Positions 1 to 7,822 of a stretch of DNA of 11,935 nt are shown here, piece after piece. Source of the stretch: Bacteroidota bacterium (lineage in GTDB: Bacteria; Bacteroidota; Bacteroidia; Bacteroidales; B39-G9); assembly GCA_003648455.1 (NCBI GenBank), contig QMPG01000066.1, positions 1 to 11,935 of the forward strand. The letters are read 5' to 3'. Positions within the stretch are counted from its first letter, which is position 1; each line of letters opens with the position of its first letter. The position numbers were made by a program, and so were the translations under genes. The notes below the pieces were generated by a model. The model was not told where the DNA came from and did no database searches. It saw nothing but the letters and a program-made list of their open reading frames with translations.

Positions 1-98
1 TAATCTGAAATCAATTTAAGGAATATATACAGTTTTATAGCGAACTCTGCTCTTTTGGATTTATAATTCCGAAAGTAACTTATTAACCTGAGTTATTA

Positions 99-121
99 GT
101 TCGGGATTGCAAATTCCGAAC
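99..121. repeat. Inverted repeat, 10-bp stem
   Basis: GTTCGGGATT at 99-108 pairs with AATTCCGAAC at 112-121 (one G-U or G-T position, loop GCA). It is a strong hairpin for such A+T-rich DNA. There is no T-run on either side, so it is not a typical intrinsic terminator. It is followed within 30 bases by further palindromes and may be part of a palindromic repeat cluster. Confidence 0.6.
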
Positions 122-147
122 AGCATGGGAAGTAAAGCGGGAACCGA

Positions 148-171
148 ACCGCCAGTTGGCGGTGAGCTCAC
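148..171. repeat. Two overlapping palindromes, G+C-rich
   Basis: ACCGCC (148-153) and GGCGGT (158-163) form a 6-bp stem with loop AGTT. It overlaps the perfect 10-base palindrome GTGAGCTCAC at 162-171, so the two folds are mutually exclusive at positions 162-163. The core GGTGAGCTC recurs at 11852-11860 near the other end of the window, where it is also part of a hairpin. That points to a shared repeat family rather than chance terminators. Confidence 0.55.
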
Positions 172-249
172 GCAAGTAAACCCCGATTTAGTAATACCCA
201 AATTTGGGCTTATTAAAAACACAAAATTTGTTGGTAATTCTTAAGTGTA

Positions 250-268
250 GAAAAATTATGAATTTTTC
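250..268 (-). terminator. Weak hairpin just after the SpoIIE gene
   Basis: GAAAAATT (250-257) and AATTTTTC (261-268) make a perfect 8-bp stem with a 3-base loop, starting 3 bases beyond the stop codon of the minus-strand SpoIIE gene. The stem has only one G-C pair. It could act as a terminator in an A+T-rich genome, but the low stability and lack of a clear T-run leave this unproven. Confidence 0.35.
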
Positions 269-271
269 GGG

Positions 272-2818
272 TTAATATCTAATTCCTAAAACAAAAACAT
301 CGTCTACCTGATCATTATTTCCTTTCCAATCATTAAAACTATCAATAATAATTTGCTTTTGCTTTTTCATATCCATAAAATAGATATCCTTTAGAACTTG
401 TTGAAATCTTTTTGAAAGGAATTTCTTATTATCTTCTCCTCCAAATTGGTCAACTATTCCGTCTGAGAAAATATAAAAAACATCTCCTTTATTTAAATTA
501 ACAGTGTGATTTGTAAACAATTGTATTCTCTGATATGATAGATTGCTTGTAATAGATTGTTTATCGCCTTTAACTTCTACAAATTTGTTGCCATTAAAAA
601 GAAATAATGGACGCATAGCTCCTGCATATTCCAAGGTGTCGTTTTCTTTATCAATAACACAAACAGACATATCCATTCCATCGTTAGTATAAACTGTTGG
701 GTCTTCAACTTTTAAAGCAATCTTTATTTTTCTGTTTAATAATTTTAAAATTTGTGCAGGATCAGTAACCTGATTATGTACTACAATATCGTTTAATAAA
801 TATGTTCCAACTATTGACATAAAAGCTCCCGGCACACCATGACCGGTACAATCAACACCAATAACAACATGTTTTCCTTTTATGTGTTGATACCAATAAA
901 AATCTCCGCTGACAATATCTTTTGGTTTTAAGATAACAAAACCTTCAAAAATGGAGAATAGCTTTTTTGTTTTTGGAAGAATTGCATCTTGAATTCTCTG
1001 GGCATATTTTAAACTGTCAGTTATTTCTTGTTTTTGTAATTCAATGGCTTTTCTTCTTAATACTGCAATATTTTTTTGCTTCTCCAAATCTTGTTTCTGT
1101 TTATTTATTTCTTTCTCGTACTCTTTCTGCTTTGTAATATCTGTATCAATAGCTATAATACTTTTAAAATTACCATCATCATCAATAATCGGATTTAAGG
1201 TTGTTTGGTACCACATCTCCACACCATTTTCTTCTATAACAGTTTCGTAAGTAACATTCTTCCTTTCTGAAATACATTTTTTCAATTCTTTTTCAACATC
1301 TTTATTATAACTAATATCACAAATATTCACTTTTTTTGCATCATCAATATTTGGTAACAACTTCTCGACCATACTGCTAAATGAAGCATTATACCATAGC
1401 AAATCACCATCAGTATTAAATATATAAATAAAATTATTAGTATTACTTACTGCTAATTGTAATTTCTCGAGTTCAATGTTGTTTGCAATAATAATATCTT
1501 TCTGTGCATTAAGTTCTTCTTTTTGAGCTTCTAATTTTTCATTTTGAGTTTGCAAAGCATCGTTTTGTGTTTGCAATTCTTCATAAATGTTTTGGCGAAT
1601 AGTATTATAAAAGGGCAATAAGTTTATATTTAAATATTTGTTAATGCTAGTAATAAAAATTAGAAAAATATTAATAAAAAAAGCAAACTTAGTTGCATTT
1701 AAAGTAAAATAGTTACTACCAACTAGTTCAAAATTATGTAATGCAGAGAAAACCATTAACAAAGAAAACAACGAAAATGCAATTGTGTAATATAAAAAAT
1801 GAGGGTTCTTCCTGTTAAAAAATTTTAAATAATTACTAATAAATAAAATTGGTGTAATAATTAACAAGATATCAATAATTCTTATGGCAAATTCAAAAAA
1901 GGGAGGGTATAACGAAATAACGAATGTTACTAATACTAAAATTAGAACTGTATAAAAAGAGCGACTTCCGCGAGCAATTCCCAAATTTGTTTTTAATATC
2001 GTTTTTGAGAAAAAAGCTAATGAAATGACAACAATGCTTTGAAAAAAAATATTTGAATATTTATTCCACAAATAAGATGATTTCCATAAATACTCAAATA
2101 AAAAGCCATCAAAATTCAAAAGCATGAAGATTGTTGCTATTATATAAATTGAAAATGATAGAAATTTTAAATCTTTTATTATTAAAAATGATAAAAAAAC
2201 GAATAAAAACAAGATAAATAATACACCATAAAACAATCCACTCAAGAACAAGTTTACAAGTTTTTCTTTTATAAGTTGGGCATGTGTTTTAAGTAAAAAA
2301 GAAACTCTTGTTGAATAACCATTCTGAATCTTAAAAATGCATGAATAATTAACTCCTGGTTTTAAGTGAATTTCAAAAAAAAGTCGACTTTCTTTTAGAT
2401 GTTTCTTATCTAAATTGTATAAAGTTCCTTTCTTAATATGATTAATTAAGGAAGTATTAGTGAATTCGTAGAAATCAACTTTCTGAATTTTGGGATTTTT
2501 TAACTCTAATAATAAATTTTTATTTTTATTACTTACATTTATAAAATTAAATCTTACCCATAAAATTGAATTTGGATTATCAATATAAACCTTTACTTTT
2601 TTGCTAATTTGAAATTTTGATTGAAAATCAGACGATATAATACTATCAATTTCTAAGGACGAATTTTTGTCTTCAAAAAAATAAAAATTATTCCTAAGCT
2701 CATATGAAGTATTAAGGGAATCTACTTTTATATATGCTAAATTTTGCTTCTCAGCTTTAAGGTTGGGAAACAAAAAAAATAATATAAAAAATAATATTGT
2801 TTTCCTTATTTTCATCAT
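272..2818 (-). CDS. 7TM-DISM sensor with PAS and SpoIIE-type (PP2C) phosphatase domains
   Basis: An 848-residue membrane signalling protein. An N-terminal signal peptide (about residues 1-22) is followed by an extracytoplasmic domain of the 7TMR-DISM extracellular type (about 30-185) and a block of hydrophobic segments (about 190-400) matching the 7TM-DISM module. A coiled coil rich in Q, E and K (about 410-460), a PAS domain (about 460-565), a second coiled coil (about 565-605) and a C-terminal SpoIIE/PP2C serine phosphatase (about 615-848) follow. The phosphatase shows GDFYW (638-642), VDCTGHGVPGAF with D656, DGMDMS, FSDGIVDQ and the terminal DQVDDV acidic motif, so the metal-binding Asp residues appear present. 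Known members of this fold remove phosphate from anti-sigma-factor antagonists or similar partners; the partner is not in this window. It begins MM, with the first ATG at 2818, and has its own predicted promoter box. The ligand of the sensor domain is unknown (DISMED2 domains are often thought to bind carbohydrate or other small molecules). Confidence 0.88.
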   Translation of the reverse strand: MMKIRKTILFFILFFLFPNLKAEKQNLAYIKVDSLNTSYELRNNFYFFEDKNSSLEIDSIISSDFQSKFQISKKVKVYIDNPNSILWVRFNFINVSNKNKNLLLELKNPKIQKVDFYEFTNTSLINHIKKGTLYNLDKKHLKESRLFFEIHLKPGVNYSCIFKIQNGYSTRVSFLLKTHAQLIKEKLVNLFLSGLFYGVLFILFLFVFLSFLIIKDLKFLSFSIYIIATIFMLLNFDGFLFEYLWKSSYLWNKYSNIFFQSIVVISLAFFSKTILKTNLGIARGSRSFYTVLILVLVTFVISLYPPFFEFAIRIIDILLIITPILFISNYLKFFNRKNPHFLYYTIAFSLFSLLMVFSALHNFELVGSNYFTLNATKFAFFINIFLIFITSINKYLNINLLPFYNTIRQNIYEELQTQNDALQTQNEKLEAQKEELNAQKDIIIANNIELEKLQLAVSNTNNFIYIFNTDGDLLWYNASFSSMVEKLLPNIDDAKKVNICDISYNKDVEKELKKCISERKNVTYETVIEENGVEMWYQTTLNPIIDDDGNFKSIIAIDTDITKQKEYEKEINKQKQDLEKQKNIAVLRRKAIELQKQEITDSLKYAQRIQDAILPKTKKLFSIFEGFVILKPKDIVSGDFYWYQHIKGKHVVIGVDCTGHGVPGAFMSIVGTYLLNDIVVHNQVTDPAQILKLLNRKIKIALKVEDPTVYTNDGMDMSVCVIDKENDTLEYAGAMRPLFLFNGNKFVEVKGDKQSITSNLSYQRIQLFTNHTVNLNKGDVFYIFSDGIVDQFGGEDNKKFLSKRFQQVLKDIYFMDMKKQKQIIIDSFNDWKGNNDQVDDVFVLGIRY

Positions 2819-2904
2819 TCTTAATAAAGAATAAAATTAACTCTTTCTTTTTTATTTCATTCAGAAATAAAGATAATAAAAATTCAATCTATCTCTAAAA
2901 ATAT

Positions 2905-2912
2905 CAAAAATA
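2905..2912 (-). promoter_or_regulatory. Bacteroidota -7 box upstream of the SpoIIE gene
   Basis: On the minus strand this reads TATTTTTG, a perfect match to the Bacteroidota -7 element TAnnTTTG. It would start a transcript near 2900, about 80 bases before the ATG. I see no convincing TTTG -33 box at the usual distance, and the sequence is A+T-rich, so chance occurrence is possible. Confidence 0.35.
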
Positions 2913-2960
2913 AATTGATTTAGTTCATATAAAAAGTTGATTTATGAGGCTATAAAAAAA

Positions 2961-4952
2961 TTATTTTTGTCGCTTCTTAAATTCCGTCAACCCCTTATCT
3001 AAAAACTCAATAAATCCATCGACATCTAAATTATAAGCTCGAGGAGGGATTAAGATATCACCATTTGTATCCAGCAAAGTATAATAAGGCTGAGCATTAA
3101 CATGAAATCTTGAAATTTGGAAGTCAGCATTTTTCTTACCCATTGTCTTTTTTATTTTTTTATCATAGGATGAAGTAACCCATTCTGATTCAGGTAATTT
3201 TGTTTTATCGTCTACATACAATGCAATAATAACATAATCTTCTCGTAAGCGTTTCAAAACTCTATGGTCTGCCCAAACGTTTGCCTCCATTTCTCTACAG
3301 TTAACACATCCATGTCCGGTGAAATCAAGGAAAATAGGTTTATTCATTTCTTTAGCACAGGCTAAACCCTGTTCATAATCAAAATAACCTTCTAAGCCAT
3401 GAGCCAGATGAAGAAAATCTGCATATTTTGGTTTCTGACTTATTTCTTTTTTATTTTCGGTATAATAAGCACCTGAATTTTCTCTAATAATTGCATGCAA
3501 ATCAAAATCATGAGTGTTTAAGGGTGGCAAATATCCTGATAAGCCTTTTAAAGGCGCTCCAACCATTCCGGGAATTAAATAAACAACAAACGAAAATGTT
3601 ATAATAGACATAAGCAGTCGAGGAACTGTAACGTGAGAAACATCACTGTCGTGAGAAAATTTAATTTTACCCAGCAAATATAAACCCATAAGAGTAAAAA
3701 TCACAATCCAGATTGCTATATACACTTCTCTGTCAAGAATACCCCAGTGATAAGTTTGATCGGCAATACTTAAGAACTTTAAACCTAAAGCTAATTCAAT
3801 AAATCCTAATATTACTTTAACAGAATTCATCCATCCACCTGATTTAGGGAAACTGCTTAACCATGAAGGGAAAACAGCAAATAATGTAAAAGGCAAAGAA
3901 AAAGCCAAGGAGAAACCAAACATTCCAATTATTGGCTTAAGCACTTCTCCTCCTGCAGAAGCAACAAGGATTGCTCCTACTATTGGACCTGTACATGAAA
4001 ATGAAACAAGCACTAAAGTAAAAGCCATAAAAAAGGCTCCGGTAAAGCCTCCTTTATCTGATTTTTGATCAGATTTACTTACAAGCCAATTTGGTAATGT
4101 AATTTCGAACATACCAAAAAATGATGCAGCAAAGACAAAAAATATTAAGAAAAACAAAATATTTGGCAACCAATGAGTACTGAGCCAATTAGCAAAATTT
4201 GCGCCTAATGTAACAGCTACTAAAGTACCAACTATCGTATAAATTGCAATAATTGAAAAACCAAAAAACAAGGCTTGGATTTTCGCTTTTCGTTTATTCT
4301 CATTTTCGTGCATAAAAAAGCTAACCGTCATTGGTATCATAGGAAATACACATGGGGTTAAAATAGCAGCCAAACCCGCCAAAAAAGATATAAAAAAGAA
4401 AAACCACAACGATTTATTTGACAAATCAATTGGAGACTTTGCTTTAAATTCAACTTTATCTTCAGATATTATTTCATTTTTTTTTTGTAAATCTTTATTA
4501 AACTCAAAAACGAAATCTGATTCTTGTGGCGGAGTACACTGCTCATCATCGCAACTCATAAATTCAATATAGCCTTTTAATTTGAAAGGTTCGTTTTTTA
4601 GAATTTTAATCTTTTGTATAAATGTTGCCTGATTAGCAAAATATTTTGTTTCTACTCCTAATTGTTTATCAAAAACCACAACAGGTTCATCAACTTCAAT
4701 AAGAGAACTATCGAGTTGATAAAAGTCTGATTTTTCAATATTAATTGAGGTTGGAATTGAAATATTGCCTTCGGGTAAATTCGCTGAATATAAATGCCAT
4801 CCTTTATCAATTTTAGCTTTAAAAATTAATTCGTAATTATTATCATCTAAACTTTTTTTTGAGTACTCCCATTTTACAGGTTCTAACACTTGTGAAATTA
4901 AGGAAATGGAAGTAAAAGCTATAAAAAAAATTGTAATAAAAAACTTTTTCAT
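2961..4952 (-). CDS. dsbD: Thiol:disulfide interchange protein, DsbD family
   Basis: A 663-residue inner-membrane electron carrier. It takes electrons from cytoplasmic thioredoxin and passes them to periplasmic disulfide and cytochrome-maturation partners. A signal peptide (about 1-20) leads into the periplasmic alpha domain, with redox pair C134/C139 in CDDEQC. The transmembrane beta domain (about 180-485) has its two catalytic cysteines, C201 in LTPCVFPM and C320 in SFSCTGP. The periplasmic C-terminal thioredoxin domain (about 525-663) has C549-VN-C552 in GHGCVNC. All three cysteine pairs are present, so the protein should be functional. Length is somewhat above the E. coli enzyme, from a longer loop before the C-terminal domain, as is common in Bacteroidota. 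It lies in the same direction as the SpoIIE gene with a 142-base gap, and as RNase G with a 165-base gap. It probably has its own promoter. Confidence 0.93.
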   Translation of the reverse strand: MKKFFITIFFIAFTSISLISQVLEPVKWEYSKKSLDDNNYELIFKAKIDKGWHLYSANLPEGNISIPTSINIEKSDFYQLDSSLIEVDEPVVVFDKQLGVETKYFANQATFIQKIKILKNEPFKLKGYIEFMSCDDEQCTPPQESDFVFEFNKDLQKKNEIISEDKVEFKAKSPIDLSNKSLWFFFFISFLAGLAAILTPCVFPMIPMTVSFFMHENENKRKAKIQALFFGFSIIAIYTIVGTLVAVTLGANFANWLSTHWLPNILFFLIFFVFAASFFGMFEITLPNWLVSKSDQKSDKGGFTGAFFMAFTLVLVSFSCTGPIVGAILVASAGGEVLKPIIGMFGFSLAFSLPFTLFAVFPSWLSSFPKSGGWMNSVKVILGFIELALGLKFLSIADQTYHWGILDREVYIAIWIVIFTLMGLYLLGKIKFSHDSDVSHVTVPRLLMSIITFSFVVYLIPGMVGAPLKGLSGYLPPLNTHDFDLHAIIRENSGAYYTENKKEISQKPKYADFLHLAHGLEGYFDYEQGLACAKEMNKPIFLDFTGHGCVNCREMEANVWADHRVLKRLREDYVIIALYVDDKTKLPESEWVTSSYDKKIKKTMGKKNADFQISRFHVNAQPYYTLLDTNGDILIPPRAYNLDVDGFIEFLDKGLTEFKKRQK

Positions 4953-5005
4953 TTTTTTATATTTTTAATTAATGTTGAATTTAGGCTATAAAGATAAAAG
5001 TATAT

Positions 5006-5013
5006 CAAATATA
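5006..5013 (-). promoter_or_regulatory. Bacteroidota -7 box upstream of dsbD
   Basis: The minus strand reads TATATTTG, a perfect TAnnTTTG. Initiation would fall near 5001, leaving a leader of roughly 50 bases before the dsbD ATG at 4952. A TTTG lies 15 bases upstream (5029-5032), shorter than the usual spacing of about 19-20, so only the -7 element is convincing. Confidence 0.45.
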
Positions 5014-5117
5014 ATTCAAAAAAGATTACAAAAACTATTTTAAATTTACATATAGATATATATAAAATTTTAAATATAAACGAATAAAATAAATTATTAT
5101 TTTTATTTAATATTTTC

Positions 5118-6668
5118 TTAGAAAACCGGGATTTCGGAATTTTTATTGAACATATGGTATTCTAAATATGAATAAGAAGACATTGGAATAATTTTGATTC
5201 TTTTTTTGAACATAAAACACCATTTCAGTCTAATCGAAAATAGTCCTTTGTTCAAATATGCAGCTAAATATGGATGAACACGAATAGTTAATCTATTTCC
5301 TTTCACTTTTTTAATATTCCATAAAATATTATTTTCTATTTCAGTGTCGAGAAATAAAGTTGGTGTAATTTCGCCAGAGCCACCACAAGTAGGACATTTT
5401 TCTAGAACTTTAACATCCATAACCGGTCGCACTCTTTGACGAGTTATTTGCATTAAACCAAACTTACTTAAAGGAAGAATATGATGCTTTGCACGATCGC
5501 TTGACATCAATTCCTTCATTTTATCAAAAAGTAATTGACGATTATTAGAATTATGCATATCAATAAAATCAATTACAATAATACCTCCCATATCTCTCAA
5601 TCTGAGTTGTCTTGCAATTTCTTCAGCTGCCAACAGATTAACATCTACAGCATTTGCTTCTTGGTTACTTTCTGATTGTGTTCTATTTCCACTATTCACA
5701 TCAACAACATGAAAAGCTTCGGTATGTTCAATAATAAGATAAGCTCCTTTTTTTAAAGCAACATTTTTACCAAAATGTCCTTTAATTTGTTTTTCAACTC
5801 CATATTGTTCAAATATAGGCAGATTCCCTTTATATAAATTGACAATACTTTGTTTTTCAGGGGCAATAGTTTTAATATAATCTACAATATCTAAATAACA
5901 AGACTCATCATTTACAAAAATATTATTAAATGATGAATTAAGCATATCTCTTATTATTGCTGAAGTTTGCTTCAACTCACCAATAATTAATTGTGGAGGC
6001 TTGCTTGTTTTGATTTTGTTTAAAGCAATTTCCCACTTTACAATTAGTTCTCTTAATTCGCTATCGAAATTTGCAACTTTTTTCGATTCTGCTACAGTTC
6101 TAACAATTACACCGTAGTTCTTAGGTTTAATACTTTGTAGCAATCTTTTAAGACGAACTTTTTCATCTTGCGATTTTATTTTTTGTGAAATTGATACTTT
6201 ATCGGTAAAAGGTAGTAGTACAAGGTTTCGTCCTGCAATAGATATTTCGGAACTCAATCGTGGTCCTTTTGTTGATATTGGTTCTTTTGCAATTTGAACT
6301 AAAACTGTTTGACCTTGAGTTAAAATATCAGAAATCTTTCCTTCTTTGTCAATATCAGGCTCTATTTTAATCTTAGAAAGTGCTGGTAATTTTTGTTTTG
6401 AATTAATTGCCAGTTTAAGAAATTTATTAAATGATAAAAATTGGTGTCCTAAATCAAGATAATGTAAAAAAGCATCCCTTTCGTATCCGACATCAACAAA
6501 TGCTGCATTTAATCCGGGCATCACTTTTTTTACTTTACCTAAATATATATCGCCAACTGAAAATTGAATGTTTTTTTTCTCTTTTCTTAATTCAACTAAT
6601 CGCTTATCCTCTAATAAAGCAATAACAATTTCAGAAGAGCTGACATTTATAACTAATTCCCTATTCAC
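5118..6668 (-). CDS. rng: Ribonuclease G (RNase E/G family)
   Basis: A 516-residue endoribonuclease of the RNase E/G family, acting in rRNA maturation and mRNA decay. An S1-like RNA-binding domain (about 37-125) contains GDIYLGKVKKV and AAFVDVGY. The catalytic DNase I-like core carries the two metal-binding aspartates, D323 in VVDVNSG and D367 in IVIDFIDM. The zinc-link motif CPTCGGSG supplies C425 and C428. The D-D and D-C spacings (44 and 58 residues) closely match E. coli RNase E (43 and 58). There is no long C-terminal scaffold, so this is the short RNase G form. The start MNRELVINV agrees with the family N-terminus. It lies 129 bases downstream of the small basic ORF and HU in the same direction. 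A hairpin in that gap may partly separate them, and no TAnnTTTG box is visible there. Confidence 0.95.
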   Translation of the reverse strand: MNRELVINVSSSEIVIALLEDKRLVELRKEKKNIQFSVGDIYLGKVKKVMPGLNAAFVDVGYERDAFLHYLDLGHQFLSFNKFLKLAINSKQKLPALSKIKIEPDIDKEGKISDILTQGQTVLVQIAKEPISTKGPRLSSEISIAGRNLVLLPFTDKVSISQKIKSQDEKVRLKRLLQSIKPKNYGVIVRTVAESKKVANFDSELRELIVKWEIALNKIKTSKPPQLIIGELKQTSAIIRDMLNSSFNNIFVNDESCYLDIVDYIKTIAPEKQSIVNLYKGNLPIFEQYGVEKQIKGHFGKNVALKKGAYLIIEHTEAFHVVDVNSGNRTQSESNQEANAVDVNLLAAEEIARQLRLRDMGGIIVIDFIDMHNSNNRQLLFDKMKELMSSDRAKHHILPLSKFGLMQITRQRVRPVMDVKVLEKCPTCGGSGEITPTLFLDTEIENNILWNIKKVKGNRLTIRVHPYLAAYLNKGLFSIRLKWCFMFKKRIKIIPMSSYSYLEYHMFNKNSEIPVF

Positions 6669-6725
6669 TAATCCACTATATTAAGAAAACCTAAAGATTT
6701 GAATTGTAATTATTTATAAAATAAT

Positions 6726-6754
6726 AAACCTAAAGAGCTATGCCCTATAGGTTT
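6726..6754 (-). terminator. Hairpin between the small basic ORF and rng
   Basis: AAACCTA (6726-6732) and TAGGTTT (6748-6754) form a 7-bp stem that continues inward with mismatches. On the minus strand it is followed by an A+T-rich tract without a clean T-run. It lies 44 bases past the stop of the small ORF and 58 bases before rng. It may be a partial terminator or an RNA-processing or stability site. AAACCTAAAGA occurs again at 6687-6697, so a second copy could compete for the same pairing partner. Confidence 0.45.
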
Positions 6755-6797
6755 ACTAAATTTTATTAATAACATAATGTAAAAAACAGGCTAGTTG

Positions 6798-6890
6798 CTA
6801 TTTTTTAGTTTTATGTCTATTTTTTCTTAAACGTTTTTTACGTTTATGTGTAGACATCTTATGTCTTTTTCTTTTTTTTCCGCTTGGCAT
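6798..6890 (-). CDS. Small basic AURKAIP1/COX24-type protein
   Basis: A 30-residue ORF, very rich in K, R and H: MPSGKKRKRHKMSTHKRKKR opens it, followed by LRKNRHKTKK and a TAG stop. The sequence closely resembles the tiny Bacteroidota proteins named AURKAIP1/COX24-domain proteins. That domain is also found in the mitochondrial small-subunit ribosomal protein mS38, so a ribosome-associated role is likely, but this is inference from family resemblance. It starts 7 bases after the HU stop codon, so it is almost certainly cotranscribed with HU. Its upstream bases are only T/A-rich, with no Shine-Dalgarno sequence. It is too short for most gene callers. A chance lysine-rich ORF in A+T-rich DNA would not be expected to reproduce the MPSGKKRKRHKM...THKRKKRLRKNRHK pattern. 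Confidence 0.87.
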   Translation of the reverse strand: MPSGKKRKRHKMSTHKRKKRLRKNRHKTKK

Positions 6891-6897
6891 TTTTTTA

Positions 6898-7182
6898 TTA
6901 TTTTAAACTATTTTTAACTTTATTTACGAAAGATTTTGCTGGTTTAAAAGCAGGAATAAAATGCTCAGGAATAATAATTGTAGTATTTTTAGAAATATTA
7001 CGAGCAGTTTTTTTAGCTCTTTTCTTAACAATAAAACTACCAAATCCTCTTAAATAAACATTATTACCTTCCTCTAGAGAATTCTTAACACTATCCATTA
7101 ATGCTTCAACTGTTTTTTGTACAGCTACTTTTTCGATTCCTGTATTTTTTGAAATCTCATTAATTATATCTGCTTTTGTCAT
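6898..7182 (-). CDS. hup: HU-family DNA-binding protein
   Basis: A 94-residue nucleoid protein of the HU/IHF family, which binds and bends DNA as a dimer. Helices at about 3-38 are followed by the signature RGFGSF (45-50), the DNA-binding beta arm (about 52-76) and IPAFKPAKSF near the C-terminus. The usual RNP in the arm is replaced by RNI (residues 61-63). The whole arm (ARNISKNT...IPEHFIPAFKPAK) is the form I associate with Bacteroidota HU proteins, so this is lineage-typical rather than a defect. Length is normal. It is transcribed away from ssb, with a perfect TAnnTTTG box 44 bases before its ATG, and leads into the small basic ORF and probably rng. Confidence 0.95.
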   Translation of the reverse strand: MTKADIINEISKNTGIEKVAVQKTVEALMDSVKNSLEEGNNVYLRGFGSFIVKKRAKKTARNISKNTTIIIPEHFIPAFKPAKSFVNKVKNSLK

Positions 7183-7225
7183 TTTAATACCTTTTTAATC
7201 AATATTTTATAAAATTAATAGTTTG

Positions 7226-7233
7226 CAAATATA
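7226..7233 (-). promoter_or_regulatory. Bacteroidota -7 box for the HU transcript
   Basis: The minus strand reads TATATTTG, a perfect TAnnTTTG, giving a start near 7221 and a leader of about 40 bases before the HU ATG. A TTTG is present 14 bases upstream (7248-7251), closer than the usual -33 spacing, so the -33 element is uncertain. Confidence 0.5.
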
Positions 7234-7333
7234 AAATATAATATTCACAAAAAAAAGAAAATGGTTTTTTTTATTTAAAAATTTATTTGAGTAATCATTA
7301 ATAATACTAAAATTAATATTTGATAATATTATA

Positions 7334-7341
7334 AAAGTTTG
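7334..7341 (+). promoter_or_regulatory. Possible -7 box for the ssb-gldE-gldD run
   Basis: AAAGTTTG differs from TAnnTTTG at one position and lies 36 bases before the ssb ATG. The next TTTG upstream (7319-7322) is too close for a -33 box. This is offered only because it is the best candidate in the divergent HU/ssb region and a plus-strand promoter must exist somewhere there. Confidence 0.25.
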
Positions 7342-7377
7342 TAATTTTACTTTTTAATTAAACTAAAATTTAAAAGC

Positions 7378-7800
7378 ATGTCTGTAAATAAAGTTATTTT
7401 ACTTGGTAATGTAGGTAAAGACCCTGAAGTAAGACACCTTGAGAGTGGTGTAACAGTAGCAAGATTCACATTAGCTACTAGTGAAAAATTCACAAATAAA
7501 AATGGCGAAAAAGTAGAAACAACCGAATGGCATAACATAGTTGTTTGGAGGAAACTAGCTGAGATCGTAGAAAAATATATTAAGAAAGGCAGTCAAATAT
7601 TTCTTGAAGGCAAAATAACTACTCGTTCATACGAAAAAGATGGTAGCACAAAATATTTTACTGAAATTGTTGCTAACAGTTTACAGATGTTAGGAAGCAA
7701 AAAAGAGAACAATAATCCTGCTCCTACTCCTAACGAACCAGAAAGTGATCCTCAAAAGCCGGACATCATTGAAGAAGAAACTGATGATTTACCATTTTAA
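7378..7800 (+). CDS. ssb: Single-stranded DNA-binding protein
   Basis: A 140-residue SSB, which coats single-stranded DNA during replication, repair and recombination. The OB fold spans about 1-105 and opens with MSVNKVILLGNVGKDPEVR. It carries the family core residues around EWHNIVVW (50-57) and the GSQIFLEGKI strand. A flexible linker rich in N, P and E follows. The protein ends in DDLPF, the acidic tip that recruits partner proteins, so it is complete. The length is short but normal for Bacteroidota. It is the first gene of the plus-strand run and gldE starts only 22 bases after its stop. Confidence 0.96.
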   Translation: MSVNKVILLGNVGKDPEVRHLESGVTVARFTLATSEKFTNKNGEKVETTEWHNIVVWRKLAEIVEKYIKKGSQIFLEGKITTRSYEKDGSTKYFTEIVANSLQMLGSKKENNNPAPTPNEPESDPQKPDIIEEETDDLPF

Positions 7801-7822
7801 TAATTATTTAATTTAATAAAAT

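Larger units (their letters stand above)
1..271. other. Gene-free edge region rich in palindromes
   Basis: I see no credible coding region here. The stretch contains several inverted repeats, some annotated separately: 99-108 with 112-121 (10 bp, one G-U, 3-base loop), 148-153 with 158-163, the 10-base palindrome at 162-171, and the 12-base palindrome CCCAAATTTGGG at 197-208. G+C locally rises above the surrounding A+T-rich level around 100-190. The region lies downstream of the SpoIIE gene, and no gene is visible to its left inside the window. It is either an intergenic palindromic repeat cluster or the edge of an element that extends outside the window. Confidence 0.6.

Noticed and set aside
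5118..6668. Truncated RNase E
   Set aside because: The length, catalytic residues and zinc-link cysteines fit a complete RNase G; lack of a scaffold tail is normal for this form.
6898..7182. Defective HU arm (RNI instead of RNP)
   Set aside because: The altered arm is, from memory, usual for Bacteroidota HU proteins, so it is not a sign of lost function.
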